Of a stretch of DNA of 13,847 bases, positions 6,908 through 13,847 are shown one piece after another; positions within the stretch are counted from its first letter, which is position 1; the number at the start of each line of letters is the position of its first letter. A program made the translations under genes and the position numbers. The DNA is from Thermoactinomycetaceae bacterium. Lineage in GTDB: Bacteria; Bacillota; Bacilli; Thermoactinomycetales; Thermoactinomycetaceae. Below the pieces are notes generated by a model. The model was not told the origin of the DNA, ran no database searches, and worked only from the letters and a program-made list of their open reading frames with translations. Where the stretch lies: NCBI GenBank assembly GCA_025449475.1, contig JANWJM010000100.1, positions 1-13,847 of the forward strand. The letters run 5' to 3'.

Positions 6908-7666
6908 TTACTTTCTTTGGTTATTTGTTTTCCAAGCAGTATGATCATTGAGGTTGTTGGTCGTTGCATAGATATAATAGTGTTGTTTATTGTCCACTGT
7001 AAAACGCCATACAGGAACTAAAATCACTTCATTGGGTCCTGGATAATACATGGAACGGTAGCCCAATTCAATGCTTGTGATTTTTGCTCCTTTCGGCAAG
7101 CTTTCACGCGCAATAAAATTAAACAAAGCATGGTTGAATGAGATAAAATCGACATTGACTCGGTCTTTGACCTGAAAATGCAGGACTTGAATATTCACCA
7201 TTTGTCCATTCTTGAGATTACATACAATTTTACCATCAAAAATAGGATGATGATTATACTGTTGTAGAAAGATGCGTTGGTTTGGATTGGATGGCTCTTT
7301 TGAGTATGTGTACTCATGAAAAAAGGGAAATTTTTCCCTCAGGTATTTTTGCAACGTTTCCGGATCAGGCGCGGGGATAGGTGGTTTAAATGAATGATGA
7401 TAGACCCACTTTTCATCATAATCCCAGTTTAAGATGGGTGTGATGGTTGCTTGCAGTGCAGGAATTTGAGTCGTCCGATTGGGGATCGTTGCCGTGATCT
7501 CGATTTGATGGGCTTCAAGCAATTCACGAATTTGTTCTTCAGAGATCTCATCTGTTTTAAGATAATTTGATTTTTGTTCGATCATTTGATTAATTTGGGC
7601 GGCTAGAAAAAGATCTAGCAAAATAAAAGAGATAATAAAAATGGTCTTCGCACGGCTCCAGTCCAT
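6908..7666 (-). CDS. walI: Two-component system regulator WalI (YycI)
   Basis: Bitopic membrane protein, 252 residues. A short cytoplasmic end (MDWSRAK) precedes one transmembrane helix at about 8-25, and the remainder is predicted extracellular. In B. subtilis WalI and WalH form a complex with WalK and restrain its kinase activity, while in Staphylococcus aureus they activate it, so the sign of regulation here is not known. Identification rests on the N-terminal anchor pattern, the extracellular domain with its terminal VILVPVWRF.VDNK strand, and the position between walH and walJ. AGGAGGG lies a few bases before the ATG. It begins 3 bases after the walH stop. Confidence 0.93.
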   Translation of the reverse strand: MDWSRAKTIFIISFILLDLFLAAQINQMIEQKSNYLKTDEISEEQIRELLEAHQIEITATIPNRTTQIPALQATITPILNWDYDEKWVYHHSFKPPIPAPDPETLQKYLREKFPFFHEYTYSKEPSNPNQRIFLQQYNHHPIFDGKIVCNLKNGQMVNIQVLHFQVKDRVNVDFISFNHALFNFIARESLPKGAKITSIELGYRSMYYPGPNEVILVPVWRFTVDNKQHYYIYATTNNLNDHTAWKTNNQRK

Positions 7667-7669
7667 CGG

Positions 7670-9088
7670 TTATCCCTCCTCCTTTTGTGAGGTAGAGAGA
7701 AAGTGAATCTTCCCATCATTCATTTCAACGGTCCAGATGGGAGTCAATTGCACGGTTTGTCCCTGAAAGGGAATCGCTTGATAACTGGGGTAAAGCCTTT
7801 TGATTTGGATTAGGTTGATCTTGTGTTGTTTTAGCAGTGCTAGGATTTCGTTTTGATCCGGCATCGTGGTTGTAGACTTATTGACCACCTCTTTTGACAA
7901 GAAGTGTAAAGATCGCGAATATTTATTGATGCTCCCCGCGATAACTCGGAATTGGATGATGTCAGGATCGATCATCTTGCTGGTTTCAGAGGGTGTCCAA
8001 TAGACGGGTAAATGGTTCACAAAAAGACGAAAAATATATTCATTGGCATGATCTTCGGTTTTTATCTGGTCCAGTCGATAGATATTGGTCCATCCACGAT
8101 GTCTTTGAATAAATTGATTGATTTCATCAAGCTCTTCTCGCACCAACATCGGTTGGTTTTCTGTTTTCGTGGGTGCATTGGTATAGACCATTGTGTTTTT
8201 TTGCTTATTGTAGGTAATGATTTGGTCGTTGTACATATTGGGATCATTATACATATACAACGATTCATTGTTATTCAGTTGGATGGGAGCAACACTTGGA
8301 TCTGTAAATAGCCATTGTTTCATATGTTCAATATCGATTTCACGGAGATTGTAGGTCAAAGTCTCCATCGAAAAAGGGGTTCGAGGGAGATAGATGATAC
8401 GAGAAAAAGGAACCTTCTCGTTTTCTTTGTTCCAAGGCGCTCGTTTATTGGTTGGATAGGGGATCAATGAATACTTGCTGCTTATAGCAGCTTGGTGAAT
8501 TTGTCGATCCAGCTGTTGGGCATTGATCTGAAATGTCTCTGCTTGAATCACCGTCTTTGTCTCATCGGAAATAAACCAAGCATCGATCGTATTGGACGTT
8601 GGTTGAATAAAAAATATAATGCGACCAATCTTTTTTTGATCTTTGATCAATGGTTGTTCGCGAAAGACGGTTCGTTTAAAAAAGGAATCCAATTGCCCAA
8701 TTGTTGTATCATGTAGAAAATGCAGTTCAACCCCCACTGATTCACCAAAGATGGTTTCCCATTGTTCAGGTGTAGGTTTGATTTCAGCAAAGTTTTTTAG
8801 CTCTGCTTCGCGAATCATCTCATATAAGTGATCGAAGTTTTGGTCTTGAGGTAGCGTTAAGGCGTGATTCCCTTGATAGTGCGTTATCAGTTGAAAAGGA
8901 GATGCGAGTTGATACACGCTTTGTTGGTTATTCTTTTCTTCCCCAATAAAGGGAGGACGCAAATATCCATCACTACTCTCCTCAAACGAAGGTGTACTAA
9001 AAATAAGATAGCCTGTTAAGACAAAACTGAGTAGAATCAAAAATGTTAACAGAATGGTTTTAATATGTTCCCATCGTTTTTGAGTCAT
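7670..9088 (-). CDS. walH: Two-component system regulator WalH (YycH)
   Basis: Membrane-anchored partner of WalI and WalK, 472 residues. It begins MTQKRWEHIKTILLTFLILL, with one transmembrane segment at about 10-30, and the rest is extracytoplasmic. Sequence conservation in the YycH family is low, so the call leans on length, topology and operon position. Its ATG at 9088 overlaps the walK stop as ATGA, with GAGGTGA as binding site, indicating translational coupling to the kinase it regulates. No truncation is evident. Confidence 0.93.
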   Translation of the reverse strand: MTQKRWEHIKTILLTFLILLSFVLTGYLIFSTPSFEESSDGYLRPPFIGEEKNNQQSVYQLASPFQLITHYQGNHALTLPQDQNFDHLYEMIREAELKNFAEIKPTPEQWETIFGESVGVELHFLHDTTIGQLDSFFKRTVFREQPLIKDQKKIGRIIFFIQPTSNTIDAWFISDETKTVIQAETFQINAQQLDRQIHQAAISSKYSLIPYPTNKRAPWNKENEKVPFSRIIYLPRTPFSMETLTYNLREIDIEHMKQWLFTDPSVAPIQLNNNESLYMYNDPNMYNDQIITYNKQKNTMVYTNAPTKTENQPMLVREELDEINQFIQRHRGWTNIYRLDQIKTEDHANEYIFRLFVNHLPVYWTPSETSKMIDPDIIQFRVIAGSINKYSRSLHFLSKEVVNKSTTTMPDQNEILALLKQHKINLIQIKRLYPSYQAIPFQGQTVQLTPIWTVEMNDGKIHFLSTSQKEEG

Positions 9089-10911
9089 CGAATCACCTCA
9101 GCTTGGCAAGGAGGTAAAGTGAAGGAAACCGTTGTCCCTTTCTTGTACTCGCTCTCGATCTGAATGTCGCCTTCATGTGCATGTATAATCTCTTGGGCAA
9201 TCGCCAATCCTAAACCAGTCCCCCCCATGTCGCGGGAGCGTGCTTTATCCACTCGGTAAAACCTTTCAAAAATTCGATCCAAATCTTTTTTGGGGATGCC
9301 GATTCCTGTATCGGAGATGGATACTTTCACCATTCCGTCTTGGATATGCTCCGCTTTTATTTGGACGGACCCCTCTCCAGGTGTATATTTGATTGCGTTG
9401 GAGATAAGGTTATCCAACACTTGATTGATTTTATCGGGGTCGATATAAACATCCGGAAGATGCTCAGGAAGATCGAGGGTAAGGTCAATATTTTTTTGAT
9501 GGGCTTGGACAGAAAATCGATGTTTTGCGGCCGTTAACAACTCTTTGAGCTTAAAACGTTGTTTCTCGAAATGGACTTTCTTTGCGTCCAACCGGGATAA
9601 CTGTAACAAATCATTGATCAATCGAGTCATGCGATCCGCTTCTTGATTGGTTACCTTTAAAAATTGTGTTGCAATCTCGGGTTCGTGAATCGCTCCGTCT
9701 GCTAAAGCTTCAAGGTAGCTTTTAATCGTCGTTAAAGGTGTGCGTAATTCATGCGATACATTGGCCACGAACTCTTTTCGTTGGCGATCCAACATGGCTT
9801 GTTTGGTGACGTTTTGCAATACTGCCACCATGCCTACCACTTCTTGGTTTTCTTTTTGAATGGGAGTAAATGTGATCTTCACAATGGTATGATCTTCCAT
9901 GCTATCGGCGTGGAGTTCAATATAAGATTGCCTCGTCGTGTGCAACGGGAAAGGTAATGGTTCATCCATGGGAATAATTTGCTCAATCGGTTGATCCGTC
10001 TGGATGGAATGACCAAGTATTTTTTCAGCCTGGTGATTTTTCACAATAATTTTCCCATTGGAATCAGTTGCAATCACTCCATCACTCATATTGGCGAGTA
10101 CCGATTCAAGCTTCTTCTTTTCTTCCTCCTTTTGGGAGAGGGCTTCACGTAGATGCGAAGCAAGATGGTTGAATGCATGACCTAATTGACCGATTTCATC
10201 ATCCCCACGCACATCCACTTGTCGATCAAAATCCCCAGCCGACATTGCCGTTGCTTGCTTGGTAATCTCTTTCACAGGGGTTGTAATTGTTCGAGCTAAG
10301 ATAATGACCAAAATAGCCGTAATCGCCATCGAAATGCTTGTAATTTGAATAAATTGAACACTGGTGTTCCGAATCGATTGGTAGGTTTTTTCTAACAATG
10401 CTTCCATGTAGATGGTTCCAATCTGAACACCCTCATCGTTTTTGATTTCATGAACATAAATCAGATAATTTTTACCGGTATATTGATCCCGCCGAATTCG
10501 TGTTTGATTCGATTTTCCTAATAATGAACTTAACAGAATATTTTTGTTGCCAATAATGTTTTTGTTATTAGATGTGGTACTGATAATAAACCCCTCTTGA
10601 TCAATCAGTTGAATTTCAATATTGGGTGTGGTCTGTTCTTTGAGTTTCAGATAGACCAGCTTGGTAAGTAACGTATTTGCCTCTTTTCGCGTCTGTTCAG
10701 TCGGTAACTTTTTGTTTAATAACTCTTTGACGTGTGAGTGCAAGAGGATGGCTTGAGACTGGAGATCTTTTTCTAAATTGGATATATACTCCTCTTCCAA
10801 GGATCGAATGAAATAAACCGCAATGAGTTGCATGGTGATGATGAGGAGAAAAAGGTAGATCCCTACCAATTTCCATTGCACACTCTTTACATATCGCATC
10901 CATTTTTTCAT
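9085..10911 (-). CDS. walK: Cell-wall sensor histidine kinase WalK (YycG)
   Basis: Essential membrane histidine kinase that phosphorylates WalR and controls peptidoglycan hydrolases. I chose the ATG at 10911 (MKKWMRYVKS), giving 608 residues, close to the 611 of B. subtilis; the open frame reaching 11031 would overlap walR and add 40 unrelated residues. Domains: TM1 about 14-36, extracellular sensor domain 37-182, TM2 about 183-206, HAMP about 206-258, PAS about 264-368, HisKA with phosphorylatable His387 in VSHELRTPL, and HATPase with NLISNAIKYT (501-510), DTGIGIP (534-540) and GGTGLGLA (563-570). The start lies 4 bases after the walR stop with a weak GGTGA, so coupling with walR is likely. 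Confidence 0.97.
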   Translation of the reverse strand: MKKWMRYVKSVQWKLVGIYLFLLIITMQLIAVYFIRSLEEEYISNLEKDLQSQAILLHSHVKELLNKKLPTEQTRKEANTLLTKLVYLKLKEQTTPNIEIQLIDQEGFIISTTSNNKNIIGNKNILLSSLLGKSNQTRIRRDQYTGKNYLIYVHEIKNDEGVQIGTIYMEALLEKTYQSIRNTSVQFIQITSISMAITAILVIILARTITTPVKEITKQATAMSAGDFDRQVDVRGDDEIGQLGHAFNHLASHLREALSQKEEEKKKLESVLANMSDGVIATDSNGKIIVKNHQAEKILGHSIQTDQPIEQIIPMDEPLPFPLHTTRQSYIELHADSMEDHTIVKITFTPIQKENQEVVGMVAVLQNVTKQAMLDRQRKEFVANVSHELRTPLTTIKSYLEALADGAIHEPEIATQFLKVTNQEADRMTRLINDLLQLSRLDAKKVHFEKQRFKLKELLTAAKHRFSVQAHQKNIDLTLDLPEHLPDVYIDPDKINQVLDNLISNAIKYTPGEGSVQIKAEHIQDGMVKVSISDTGIGIPKKDLDRIFERFYRVDKARSRDMGGTGLGLAIAQEIIHAHEGDIQIESEYKKGTTVSFTLPPCQAEVIR

Positions 10912-10915
10912 TGTA

Positions 10916-11626
10916 TCACCGTTCAGTTTGAGGATTCCGCATGGTGTATCCGATTCCCCTTCTCGTGATGATATACTGAGGTGCACCTGGATCATTTTCA
11001 ATCTTTTCACGTAAGCGACGGATGGTGACATCCACTGTTCTCACATCACCAAAGTAATCATAGCCCCATACGGATTGCAACAAGTGTTCACGGGTTAAAA
11101 CTTGATTGACATGTTTCGACATATATAACAGCAATTCAAATTCCCGTTGAGTTAAGTCGATGGTCTTTCCATTTTTTTTCACGGTAAAGCTATTTTCATC
11201 GATTTGCAAATCCCCCACGGTATAGGACGATTCATCCGATTTTTTATGGGATCGTTTTTTTTGTGTGGTTCTGCGTAGATTGGCTTTAATTCGCGCAAGT
11301 AATTCTCGGTTGCTAAAAGGTTTGGTGACATAATCATCGGCTCCGATTTCTAAGCCCAGTACTTTGTCGAGTTCTGAATCTTTGGCGGTAAGCATAATAA
11401 TCGGGAAATCCTCATGCTGACGAACTTGGCGGCAGACCTCAATTCCATCCGCACCTGGCAACATGACATCCAATAGCATCAGGTCTGGAGGATGTGCGAT
11501 CGCTGTTTCAATCGCTTCCATTCCATCGTAAATACATTGAACTTTATAACCTTCACGTTCCAGATTAAACTTTAAAATATCCGCAATCGGCTTTTCATCT
11601 TCCACAATCAAAATTCTGGCACTCAA
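10916..11626 (-). CDS. walR: Cell-wall response regulator WalR (YycF)
   Basis: OmpR/PhoB-family response regulator, the partner of WalK. With the chosen start it has 236 residues (B. subtilis WalR has 235). The receiver domain spans 1-120 with acidic Glu9 and Asp10, phosphoacceptor Asp53 in LLDVMLP, Thr80 and Lys102 in YVTKPF. The winged-helix DNA-binding domain spans about 135-230, with REHLLQSVWGYDYFGDVRTV closely matching known WalR proteins. I chose the TTG at 11626 because AGAAGGG sits just upstream and the product starts ARILIVEDE near the normal position. An ATG at 11644 would add six residues but has no clear binding site. First gene of the leftward wal operon. Confidence 0.96.
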   Translation of the reverse strand: MSARILIVEDEKPIADILKFNLEREGYKVQCIYDGMEAIETAIAHPPDLMLLDVMLPGADGIEVCRQVRQHEDFPIIMLTAKDSELDKVLGLEIGADDYVTKPFSNRELLARIKANLRRTTQKKRSHKKSDESSYTVGDLQIDENSFTVKKNGKTIDLTQREFELLLYMSKHVNQVLTREHLLQSVWGYDYFGDVRTVDVTIRRLREKIENDPGAPQYIITRRGIGYTMRNPQTER

Positions 11627-11641
11627 TCGAAACCCTTCTTT
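11624..11641 (-). promoter_or_regulatory. Ribosome binding site deciding the walR start
   Basis: On the minus strand AGAAGGG lies six bases before a TTG codon at 11626. The ATG at 11644 is preceded only by CAGAG. The TTG start gives an N-terminus of family-typical length, so the ATG is probably not the main start. Both are in frame; N-terminal proteomics would decide. Confidence 0.5.
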
Positions 11642-11725
11642 CATCTCTGAATTGCTTCACTGAATCGCCATAGCTTCACTGGAGCGTCGCGTCCATCATC
11701 GGTTGACAACCTTTGAAATACATCC

Positions 11726-11734
11726 ATTGTAACA
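11726..11734 (-). promoter_or_regulatory. Extended -10 promoter of the wal operon
   Basis: On the minus strand TGTTACAAT fits TG-n-TATAAT with a 5-of-6 hexamer. The -35 position (GGAAAA) does not match consensus. The start of transcription would fall about 90-100 bases before walR, leaving an untranslated leader with no obvious structure. Downstream the sequence continues into TGTATT, making a TGTTAC-6-TGTATT arrangement that loosely resembles the WalR direct-repeat motif. Confidence 0.55.
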
Positions 11735-11834
11735 CAGATTATTTTGGCTTTTCCTCCGCTGAAGGGAAAATAGGCGTTTGTTGATATCTTTCATAGGTAT
11801 TTGAGAATAGGATACCAAAAAGGAGGGCTTCTGT

Positions 11835-12590
11835 GTGAGAAGAGTGAGATATCAACAAATTGCAAGTAAATTACTCAAAACAGCTGTTATCTTGAATCAT
11901 CCCCAATTGTCATCCTATATTCCTGAAACAAGATGGTACTCCCCTGAGGCATTACACGATATGTTGGAAAAATATCCAGTCGTCTATTTAAAACCAGATA
12001 AAGGAACGGGTGGTGGAGGCATTATTCGTATTCGCCGAATCAATCACTACCGTTTTGAATACAAGGATCTGTCTCGCAGCCGAGTGCTTCCGTACTCCCA
12101 GCTCCTGCGTTTCGTAGGCAGAAAGTTGATTCCCTCGCAAAGATACATTATTCAAAAAGGGATTTCCCTTGCATGTGTGGGAGACCGACCTTTTGATATT
12201 CGTGTGATCTTACAAAAACCAAATGGAAAATGGCTTGTTTCCGGTATTGCCGCAAAGATTGCGAAACCCGGGAAGATTGTGACCAATTATTGTAAAGGCG
12301 GTCAGCCTTATGATGTGTTCAAGGCATTATATTTAGCCACATCAAAAGATCACGAAAAAGCCAAAAAAATTTTCATAGAAATATATTATATTTCCAAAGA
12401 AATTGCTAAAATACTCAATAGGCGCTTTTCAGGTTTAAGAGAATTAGGAATTGATGTAGGAGTTGACAAACAATACAATATTTGGGTTTTTGAGGTAAAT
12501 ACACATCCGAATTTCCAGTTATTCAGGAGGATTGGCAATCAAGAAATGTATCATTGTATACGGAAAAGGCACAAACAATTTGTGATCTAG
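11835..12590 (+). CDS. Compact YheC/YheD-type ATP-grasp protein
   Basis: Predicted ATP-grasp enzyme of 251 residues, resembling the YheC/YheD family annotated as endospore-coat associated. Seen: a lysine strand VVYLKP (49-54) followed by the glycine-rich loop GTGGGG (57-62), RPFDIRVILQK (118-128), KWLVSGIAAKIAK (132-144), LGIDVGVD (204-211) and the metal-binding strand WVFEVNTHPN with Glu220 and Asn222. Family members are commonly longer, with an extra N-terminal domain, so this is a catalytic-core version. The substrate is unknown; ATP-grasp enzymes usually join a carboxylate to an amine or thiol. GTG at 11835 follows AGGAGGG at about 7 bases. It is divergent from walR. A perfect TTGACA (11703-11708) has no good -10, and TTGATA (11781-11786) is only a weak alternative. 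Confidence 0.8.
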   Translation: MRRVRYQQIASKLLKTAVILNHPQLSSYIPETRWYSPEALHDMLEKYPVVYLKPDKGTGGGGIIRIRRINHYRFEYKDLSRSRVLPYSQLLRFVGRKLIPSQRYIIQKGISLACVGDRPFDIRVILQKPNGKWLVSGIAAKIAKPGKIVTNYCKGGQPYDVFKALYLATSKDHEKAKKIFIEIYYISKEIAKILNRRFSGLRELGIDVGVDKQYNIWVFEVNTHPNFQLFRRIGNQEMYHCIRKRHKQFVI

Positions 12591-12656
12591 CATATTAATT
12601 TTTTACATCTTTTTTTTAAATTTTAGCGTCTATCTCATGGTAGGATAATAAATTGT

Positions 12657-12679
12657 ACATGCGATGAGCATGTTTTTTT
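12657..12679 (+). terminator. Rho-independent terminator after the ATP-grasp gene
   Basis: Stem ACATGC (12657-12662) and GCATGT (12668-12673), loop GATGA, running into seven T (12673-12679). It lies about 65 bases after the stop codon. The short stem suggests moderate efficiency. Confidence 0.75.
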
Positions 12680-12750
12680 CGTTTGCGAGTATATTTGCTA
12701 TCTTTCGACAAAGTATTCGGTTGACGAATTTATTCGTATACTGCTACCAT
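12678..12750 (+). promoter_or_regulatory. TTCG-rich candidate promoter and operator region
   Basis: The 215-base gap before the next gene holds, after the terminator, five TTCG/CGAA tetramers (12678, 12704, 12716, 12725 inverted, 12733). It also holds a perfect palindrome ACGAAT-TT-ATTCGT (12724-12737). The palindrome overlaps a possible promoter, TTGACG (12721-12726), 18 bases, TACCAT (12745-12750). An imperfect direct repeat is also visible: CGAGTATATTTGCTA near 12685 and TTCGTATACTGCTA near 12733. Binding by the downstream gene product is a hypothesis. Confidence 0.4.
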
Positions 12751-12805
12751 TAATATCATTAGAGTAATTTAAAATTTTTTTAATGATCTATCGGAGGTGC
12801 TGGTC

Positions 12806-13408
12806 ATGTCTTCTATTACTGTTGGAGTTTATCTGGGAAAAAAGGACCGTCTCGTACGTTATTGGTATGAGATTTTACCCAAGGGTCAATTTCCGATGTT
12901 GGTGAAGTATTGCATTCAGTCCTACTTGCGAAATAACTACTTTCCGTTGCAATCCATCTGCGATGCTCAAACATTAAAAGAGCAGATTCACATGCGTGGA
13001 GACTATGTGCCAACTCAGCGAAATGTGACTTTTACACCGGAAGATGGTCCTGTCTATCAGTGGATCAAAAGCTTGGAGAGTGGGTATCGTAGCGAGGAGA
13101 TCAAAAACATTCTGAAAGAGACAGTGGTACACACGCTATTAGATGATCAACCACTTTTTCCGCCGCGTACCATCGGTCAAGGAAATTATGGTGCATCATC
13201 GGAGGCGCATGAATCACAATCGGGTTATCAAACCTTCCAAGATGAGGTACAAAAAGTTACCGTGTTAAAGAGAGAGCAAGTTCCAGTTGAAGAAAACAAC
13301 TATCAAAATGCTTCTCAACAACCCGTGAAAAATCAGCAACGAGAGAAAGACCAGAAGAAAGACAAATCGAAGACCGTTTATAGTAATCTTGTAAACTATT
13401 CAGGATGA
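12806..13408 (+). CDS. Unrecognised protein with two ribbon-helix-helix-like modules
   Basis: A 200-residue protein that I cannot place in a named family. Two segments look alike: residues 4-41 (ITVGVYL, then RYWYEILPKGQF, then a helix around MLVKYCIQSYL) and 73-108 (NVTFTP, then YQWIKSLESGYRS, then EEIKNILKETV). Aligned, they share a short beta strand, W, four residues later L, then G, then Lys and hydrophobics in a second helix. This is the strand-helix-turn-helix shape of ribbon-helix-helix DNA-binding folds, including ParR-type partition proteins. From about residue 112 the tail is polar, rich in Gln, Asn, Lys and Glu, probably disordered, with a basic patch near 176-189. The ATG at 12806 follows GGAGGTG with 6 bases of spacing; the GTG at 12797 lies inside that binding site. 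Function is inference. Confidence 0.7.
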   Translation: MSSITVGVYLGKKDRLVRYWYEILPKGQFPMLVKYCIQSYLRNNYFPLQSICDAQTLKEQIHMRGDYVPTQRNVTFTPEDGPVYQWIKSLESGYRSEEIKNILKETVVHTLLDDQPLFPPRTIGQGNYGASSEAHESQSGYQTFQDEVQKVTVLKREQVPVEENNYQNASQQPVKNQQREKDQKKDKSKTVYSNLVNYSG

Positions 13409-13429
13409 GATCGATTTTCATGCTTTTTG

Positions 13430-13464
13430 AACCCCTGTTTCGGATTAACAGGGTTTTTATTTTT
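13430..13464 (+). terminator. Rho-independent terminator after the ribbon-helix-helix-like gene
   Basis: Arms AACCCCTGTT (13430-13439) and AACAGGGTT (13447-13455) pair with one bulged C, followed by T-rich TTTTTATTTTT (13454-13464). It starts about 22 bases past the stop codon. Confidence 0.85.
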
Positions 13465-13553
13465 GTATTGAGTTATTTTCACACAAAAAATGGGAGGAAT
13501 TGTTGAGGGAAAAGTTGAAATAATGGTAATAGAATGTTTCAATGATTTTTCAG

Positions 13554-13577
13554 TATAATGTAGTTTGCTTACTACAT
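13554..13577 (+). promoter_or_regulatory. Possible -10 with adjoining palindrome
   Basis: A perfect TATAAT (13554-13559) is overlapped by an inverted repeat ATGTAGT (13558-13564) and ACTACAT (13571-13577) with a six-base loop. This geometry is what an operator just downstream of a promoter would show. The -35 position is poor, so the promoter call is weak. The rest of the 13465-13677 gap is AT-rich without a supported gene. Confidence 0.3.
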
Positions 13578-13677
13578 GAGATAACATCTGTTCAAAAAGG
13601 TAAAAAAACGTAAATATACATACTACTGTATTTTGAAAATAGAATATGTTTGTTGGTTAAGGAGTGAAATCTGGCAG

Positions 13678-13847
13678 ATGCTACGCTATTATACGAGTTA
13701 TGAGCATCATATTCTTTATTATATGATTGAAGATTTTTCACATCGTTTTCCGTTTGCACATTGGTTATGCGTGGGAATCACCACAATTATCTTAATTAGT
13801 TTGCTTTTTATCGGGATTTTCGAAAAAAATGGAAAAGCTAAAACCTC
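13678..13847 (+). CDS. Unrecognised small membrane protein, 3' end outside window
   Basis: An open frame of 56 complete codons runs off the window edge. It begins MLRYYTSYEHHILYYMIEDF, rich in Tyr and His, followed by one hydrophobic segment at about 29-48 (LCVGITTIILISLLFIGIF) and a basic cytoplasm-like EKNGKAK. AAGGAG (13659-13664) precedes the ATG at a rather long 13-base spacing, and no closer in-frame start exists. I recognise no family. Being partial and short, it could be a membrane anchor of a longer protein. Confidence 0.5.
   Translation, partial: MLRYYTSYEHHILYYMIEDFSHRFPFAHWLCVGITTIILISLLFIGIFEKNGKAKT

Noticed and set aside
8012..8311. A 99-residue rightward open frame within walH.
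   Set aside because: It is antisense to a well-supported gene, lacks a binding site and shows no family resemblance.
10912..11031. A 40-residue N-terminal extension of WalK.
   Set aside because: It lies inside the walR coding sequence in another frame; the ATG at 10911 starts a typical WalK N-terminus.
11703..11731. Perfect TTGACA on the plus strand as a promoter for the ATP-grasp gene.
   Set aside because: The hexamer at the expected -10 distance, ATTGTA, barely matches, and it is the complement of the walR -10.
13488..13559. A 22-residue open frame starting MGGIVEGKVEIM in the gap before the last gene.
   Set aside because: No ribosome binding site precedes the ATG, its end overlaps the possible TATAAT element, and I recognise no family.

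Overview
The window looks like chromosomal DNA from a low-to-moderate-GC, Gram-positive, spore-forming member of the Bacillales. The gene set gdpP, rplI, dnaB, purA and walR-walK-walH-walI-walJ-htrA-rlmH is the origin-proximal neighbourhood known from Bacillus and its relatives. A YheC/YheD-type (spore-coat-associated) ATP-grasp protein supports a spore-former. The protein sequences differ enough from Bacillus subtilis that a more distant family, for example Thermoactinomycetaceae, is a reasonable guess. That placement is inference, not something the sequence proves.

Layout. (1) Positions 1-4012 read rightward: the 3' part of gdpP (c-di-AMP phosphodiesterase), overlapped by rplI (ribosomal protein L9), a hairpin, dnaB (replicative helicase), then purA (adenylosuccinate synthetase) with its own promoter and a strong terminator. 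(2) Positions 4039-4694 read leftward: a small CxxH/CxxC protein coupled to rlmH (23S rRNA methyltransferase) by a GTGA overlap. (3) Positions 4816-11734 read leftward: the cell-wall two-component operon walR, walK, walH, walI, walJ, htrA, tightly packed from an extended -10 promoter to a very long hairpin terminator. (4) Positions 11835-13847 read rightward and are accessory: a compact ATP-grasp gene divergent from walR, an unrecognised protein with two apparent ribbon-helix-helix-like modules behind a TTCG-rich intergenic region, and the start of an unrecognised small membrane protein cut by the window edge.

How the genes work together. gdpP lowers c-di-AMP, which bears on cell-wall stress and potassium homeostasis. 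WalK and WalR control autolysins and wall metabolism, WalH and WalI are membrane regulators of WalK, WalJ is an MBL-fold nuclease-like protein, and HtrA is a membrane-anchored quality-control protease. rplI, dnaB, purA and rlmH are housekeeping genes for the ribosome, replication and purine synthesis.

Points most worth a second look: the wal-rlmH block faces purA, whereas in B. subtilis these genes run in one direction; the putative tandem ribbon-helix-helix protein with a candidate operator cluster; the CGAAC boxes around the purA promoter; and altered motif residues in RlmH. No tRNA, rRNA, CRISPR array, insertion sequence or prophage gene was seen.
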